From Caproicibacter sp047833665 (GTDB lineage Bacteria > Bacillota > Clostridia > Oscillospirales > Acutalibacteraceae): a stretch of DNA of 64,000 nucleotides. The stretch lies in the NCBI GenBank assembly GCA_047833665.1, contig CP181261.1, forward strand, positions 2,046,001 through 2,110,000, given 5' to 3'. The notes beneath the pieces are model-generated. The model was given only the letters and a program-made list of their open reading frames with translations, searched no databases and was not told where the DNA came from. Within the stretch, counting starts at the first letter, position 1. Each line of letters begins with the position of its first letter. A program made the position numbers and the translations under genes. Of this stretch, positions 62,709-64,000 are shown in pieces.

Positions 62709-63251
62709 TCACACCTCACCAATAGCTGAATAGATGGCTTTTAAAATACTTTCTTCCTCTGCCAAAGCACCTTTTCCATACTCACCGCAAGCCAGCAACG
62801 ATTCTTTCGGTTCAACAAATTGGTAGTTTAAACTCTGCAGTTTTCGAATATTACTTTGTGTAATGGGATTTTGGTACATAGCGGTATTCATTGCGGGGCA
62901 AATAATGATGGGTTTGTTCCGCAAAGCCATGACAACGGTTGTAAGCATATCATCCGCAATGCCTGCAGCGATTTTTCCGATGATGTTTGCACTTGCAGGG
63001 GCTATCACGCAGCAATCCGCCCTCTGTGCAAGGGAAATATGGCGGACATCAGGGTAATAACTTTCTTCAAACATATCCGTGTATACTTTATTCTTCGTTA
63101 AAGTCTGAAAAGTCAGCGGAGTTATAAATTTCGTTGCAGCCGCCGTCATAATGGTATGAACAGAAAAGTTGTTCTTCGTCAGTTGATGCGCAATATCGGC
63201 CGCTTTATACGCCGCTATGCTTCCCGTTACACCCAAAAGGATTTCCTTCAT
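62709..63251 (-). CDS. coaC: Phosphopantothenoylcysteine decarboxylase, stand-alone CoaC
   Basis: 180 residues from the ATG at 63251 (AAAGGACG upstream). Flavoprotein that decarboxylates 4'-phosphopantothenoylcysteine to phosphopantetheine in coenzyme A synthesis. Visible: LGVTGSIAAYKAADI at the N terminus, the active-site His in DVRHISLAQRAD, APASANIIGKIAAGIADDM, PAMNTAMYQNP, and the substrate-clamp region with ACGEYGKGALAE. In most bacteria it is fused to CoaB; here it is separate, as in streptococci. Overlaps coaB by 47 bp. Confidence 0.93.
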   Translation of the reverse strand: MKEILLGVTGSIAAYKAADIAHQLTKNNFSVHTIMTAAATKFITPLTFQTLTKNKVYTDMFEESYYPDVRHISLAQRADCCVIAPASANIIGKIAAGIADDMLTTVVMALRNKPIIICPAMNTAMYQNPITQSNIRKLQSLNYQFVEPKESLLACGEYGKGALAEEESILKAIYSAIGEV

Positions 63252-64000
63252 TTGCGCTTTCGTCCTTTCTTGTTGTTGCCTGAACAATGCAATCCGCAAT
63301 TTCGCTTTTGGTTACTGCCTTTATGCAATTCCTTTCGCGGTCTATTAGATAACCGACATGATTTTCTTCGCCGACATCCTTTAAATCATTTGCCAAAACA
63401 AAATCACAGTCGTTTTCCTTTAAAACATGGAATGCAGTTTCCATTAAAGTTTCGTGCGGCACATGATCCATTAATTTGAAACCCACAAGTGTCGACTTTG
63501 GCGAGCACTTTTTCAGCATGGATATAATTTTGGGAGTCCGTTCCATAAGCAATAACAAATCATCAATCTTGGAATTGATTTTGCCTTCTCGGCACACCGT
63601 AATTTCGGAAGTGTGCAGCAGAGAACAAATTGCAGATTTCAAATCCTGTTCCTGTAATTGTGCAAGCGTTTCTCTTTTCTTTACTATGGCATCTGCAATT
63701 TTTGATACGGAGGTGACAGCTTTCACACGATAGTCGCTGACAGCCATGCTATGTACAATAATATCTATTTTTTCACGGCTCAAGAGATTCATTATGGTAT
63801 TTTCCAGACTCCGCACATTGTCTATGTAAATTATTTTCACTTTTTCGCACTGCGGAACCGCGGCCTTTTTACCGCATATGTAATATACCGTATCAACATT
63901 GGACAAAGCTGCATAGCGGGATGCAATCAAGCTGCCAAGCCTGCCTGTGGATGTATTGCTGATGCTCCGAACCTCATCTATTTTTTCAGTGGTCCCACCC
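63205..64000 (-). CDS. coaB: Phosphopantothenate--cysteine ligase, stand-alone CoaB (5' end outside window)
   Basis: About 265 codons are visible and the frame stays open to the window edge; it reads GGTTEKIDEVRSISNTSTGRLG from 63999, matching the N-terminal SGGTxExID..R.I.N.STG region of the type found in streptococci. HSMAVSDYRVKAV, TPKIISMLKKCSPKSTLVGFKL and LANDL follow the same family. Only a few N-terminal residues are missing. The last ~25 residues (after EIADCIVQ) are read from DNA that also encodes the start of coaC, so the C-terminal tail may be a by-product of a lost stop or a frame change. Confidence 0.9.
   Translation of the reverse strand, partial: GGTTEKIDEVRSISNTSTGRLGSLIASRYAALSNVDTVYYICGKKAAVPQCEKVKIIYIDNVRSLENTIMNLLSREKIDIIVHSMAVSDYRVKAVTSVSKIADAIVKKRETLAQLQEQDLKSAICSLLHTSEITVCREGKINSKIDDLLLLMERTPKIISMLKKCSPKSTLVGFKLMDHVPHETLMETAFHVLKENDCDFVLANDLKDVGEENHVGYLIDRERNCIKAVTKSEIADCIVQATTRKDESANEGNPFGCNGKHSGV

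Overview
The window looks like a chromosomal segment of a low-to-moderate GC, Gram-positive, spore-forming member of the Clostridia, most likely Oscillospiraceae/Ruminococcaceae-like. Evidence: an L10-leader-controlled rplJL operon, an hprK-PHP-murB-rapZ-whiA-dnaE-pfkA run, split coaB/coaC of the streptococcal type, sporulation-type small proteins, TTG starts behind strong GGAGG sites, and canonical sigma-A promoters. I cannot name the genus from sequence alone. There is no phage, plasmid or CRISPR array.

Layout. 1-3.9 kb: end of recG, a metallophosphoesterase with altered metal ligands, and a D,D-carboxypeptidase. 4.0-8.3 kb: the translation/secretion operon rpmG-secE-nusG-rplK-rplA-(L10 leader)-rplJ-rplL, read leftward from one strong promoter and closed by a terminator straight after rplL, so rpoBC does not follow. 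8.3-17.3 kb: an unknown Lys-rich protein, ddl, ywiB-argS, a degenerate homocysteine-methyltransferase-like gene, rsmA with a small membrane protein, dCMP deaminase, a histidine phosphatase and an XRE regulator. 17.4-20.2 kb: a glgA-like gene lacking two catalytic lysines, and a nagZ-like gene broken by a 103-bp tandem duplication. 20.9-22.2 kb: NADP-type glutamate dehydrogenase.

22.4-32.6 kb holds one 10.2-kb gene for a ~3390-residue repeat protein: nine alternating A/B beta-domain pairs at 275-284 residues per pair, a 3336-bp internal super-repeat, no signal peptide or wall anchor, almost no cysteine until the last ~280 residues and then 14. It is the most interesting object here, a candidate giant spore-surface or appendage fibre protein (inference).

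32.7-48.6 kb: the threonine/lysine branch operon hom-thrB-lysC, a class A penicillin-binding protein, a BofC-like small protein, and the hprK to pfkA run joining carbon control (hprK, rapZ, pfkA), wall precursor synthesis (murB), division control (whiA) and replication (dnaE). 48.7-55.9 kb: secDF, an IS with an unusually long 26-bp target duplication just upstream of the secD promoter, a type Ic aspartate aminotransferase, a hemerythrin, asnS and tRNA-Ser(GGA). 56.1-64 kb: two very small proteins, a PdaB-like polysaccharide deacetylase, a sirtuin, an IS3-type and an IS256-type element side by side, a P1 peptidase, coaC and the 3' part of coaB.

A recurrent theme is local tandem duplication (12, 13, 15, ~38, ~47 and 103 bp), some altering reading frames. 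Whether this is biology or assembly needs read-level checking.
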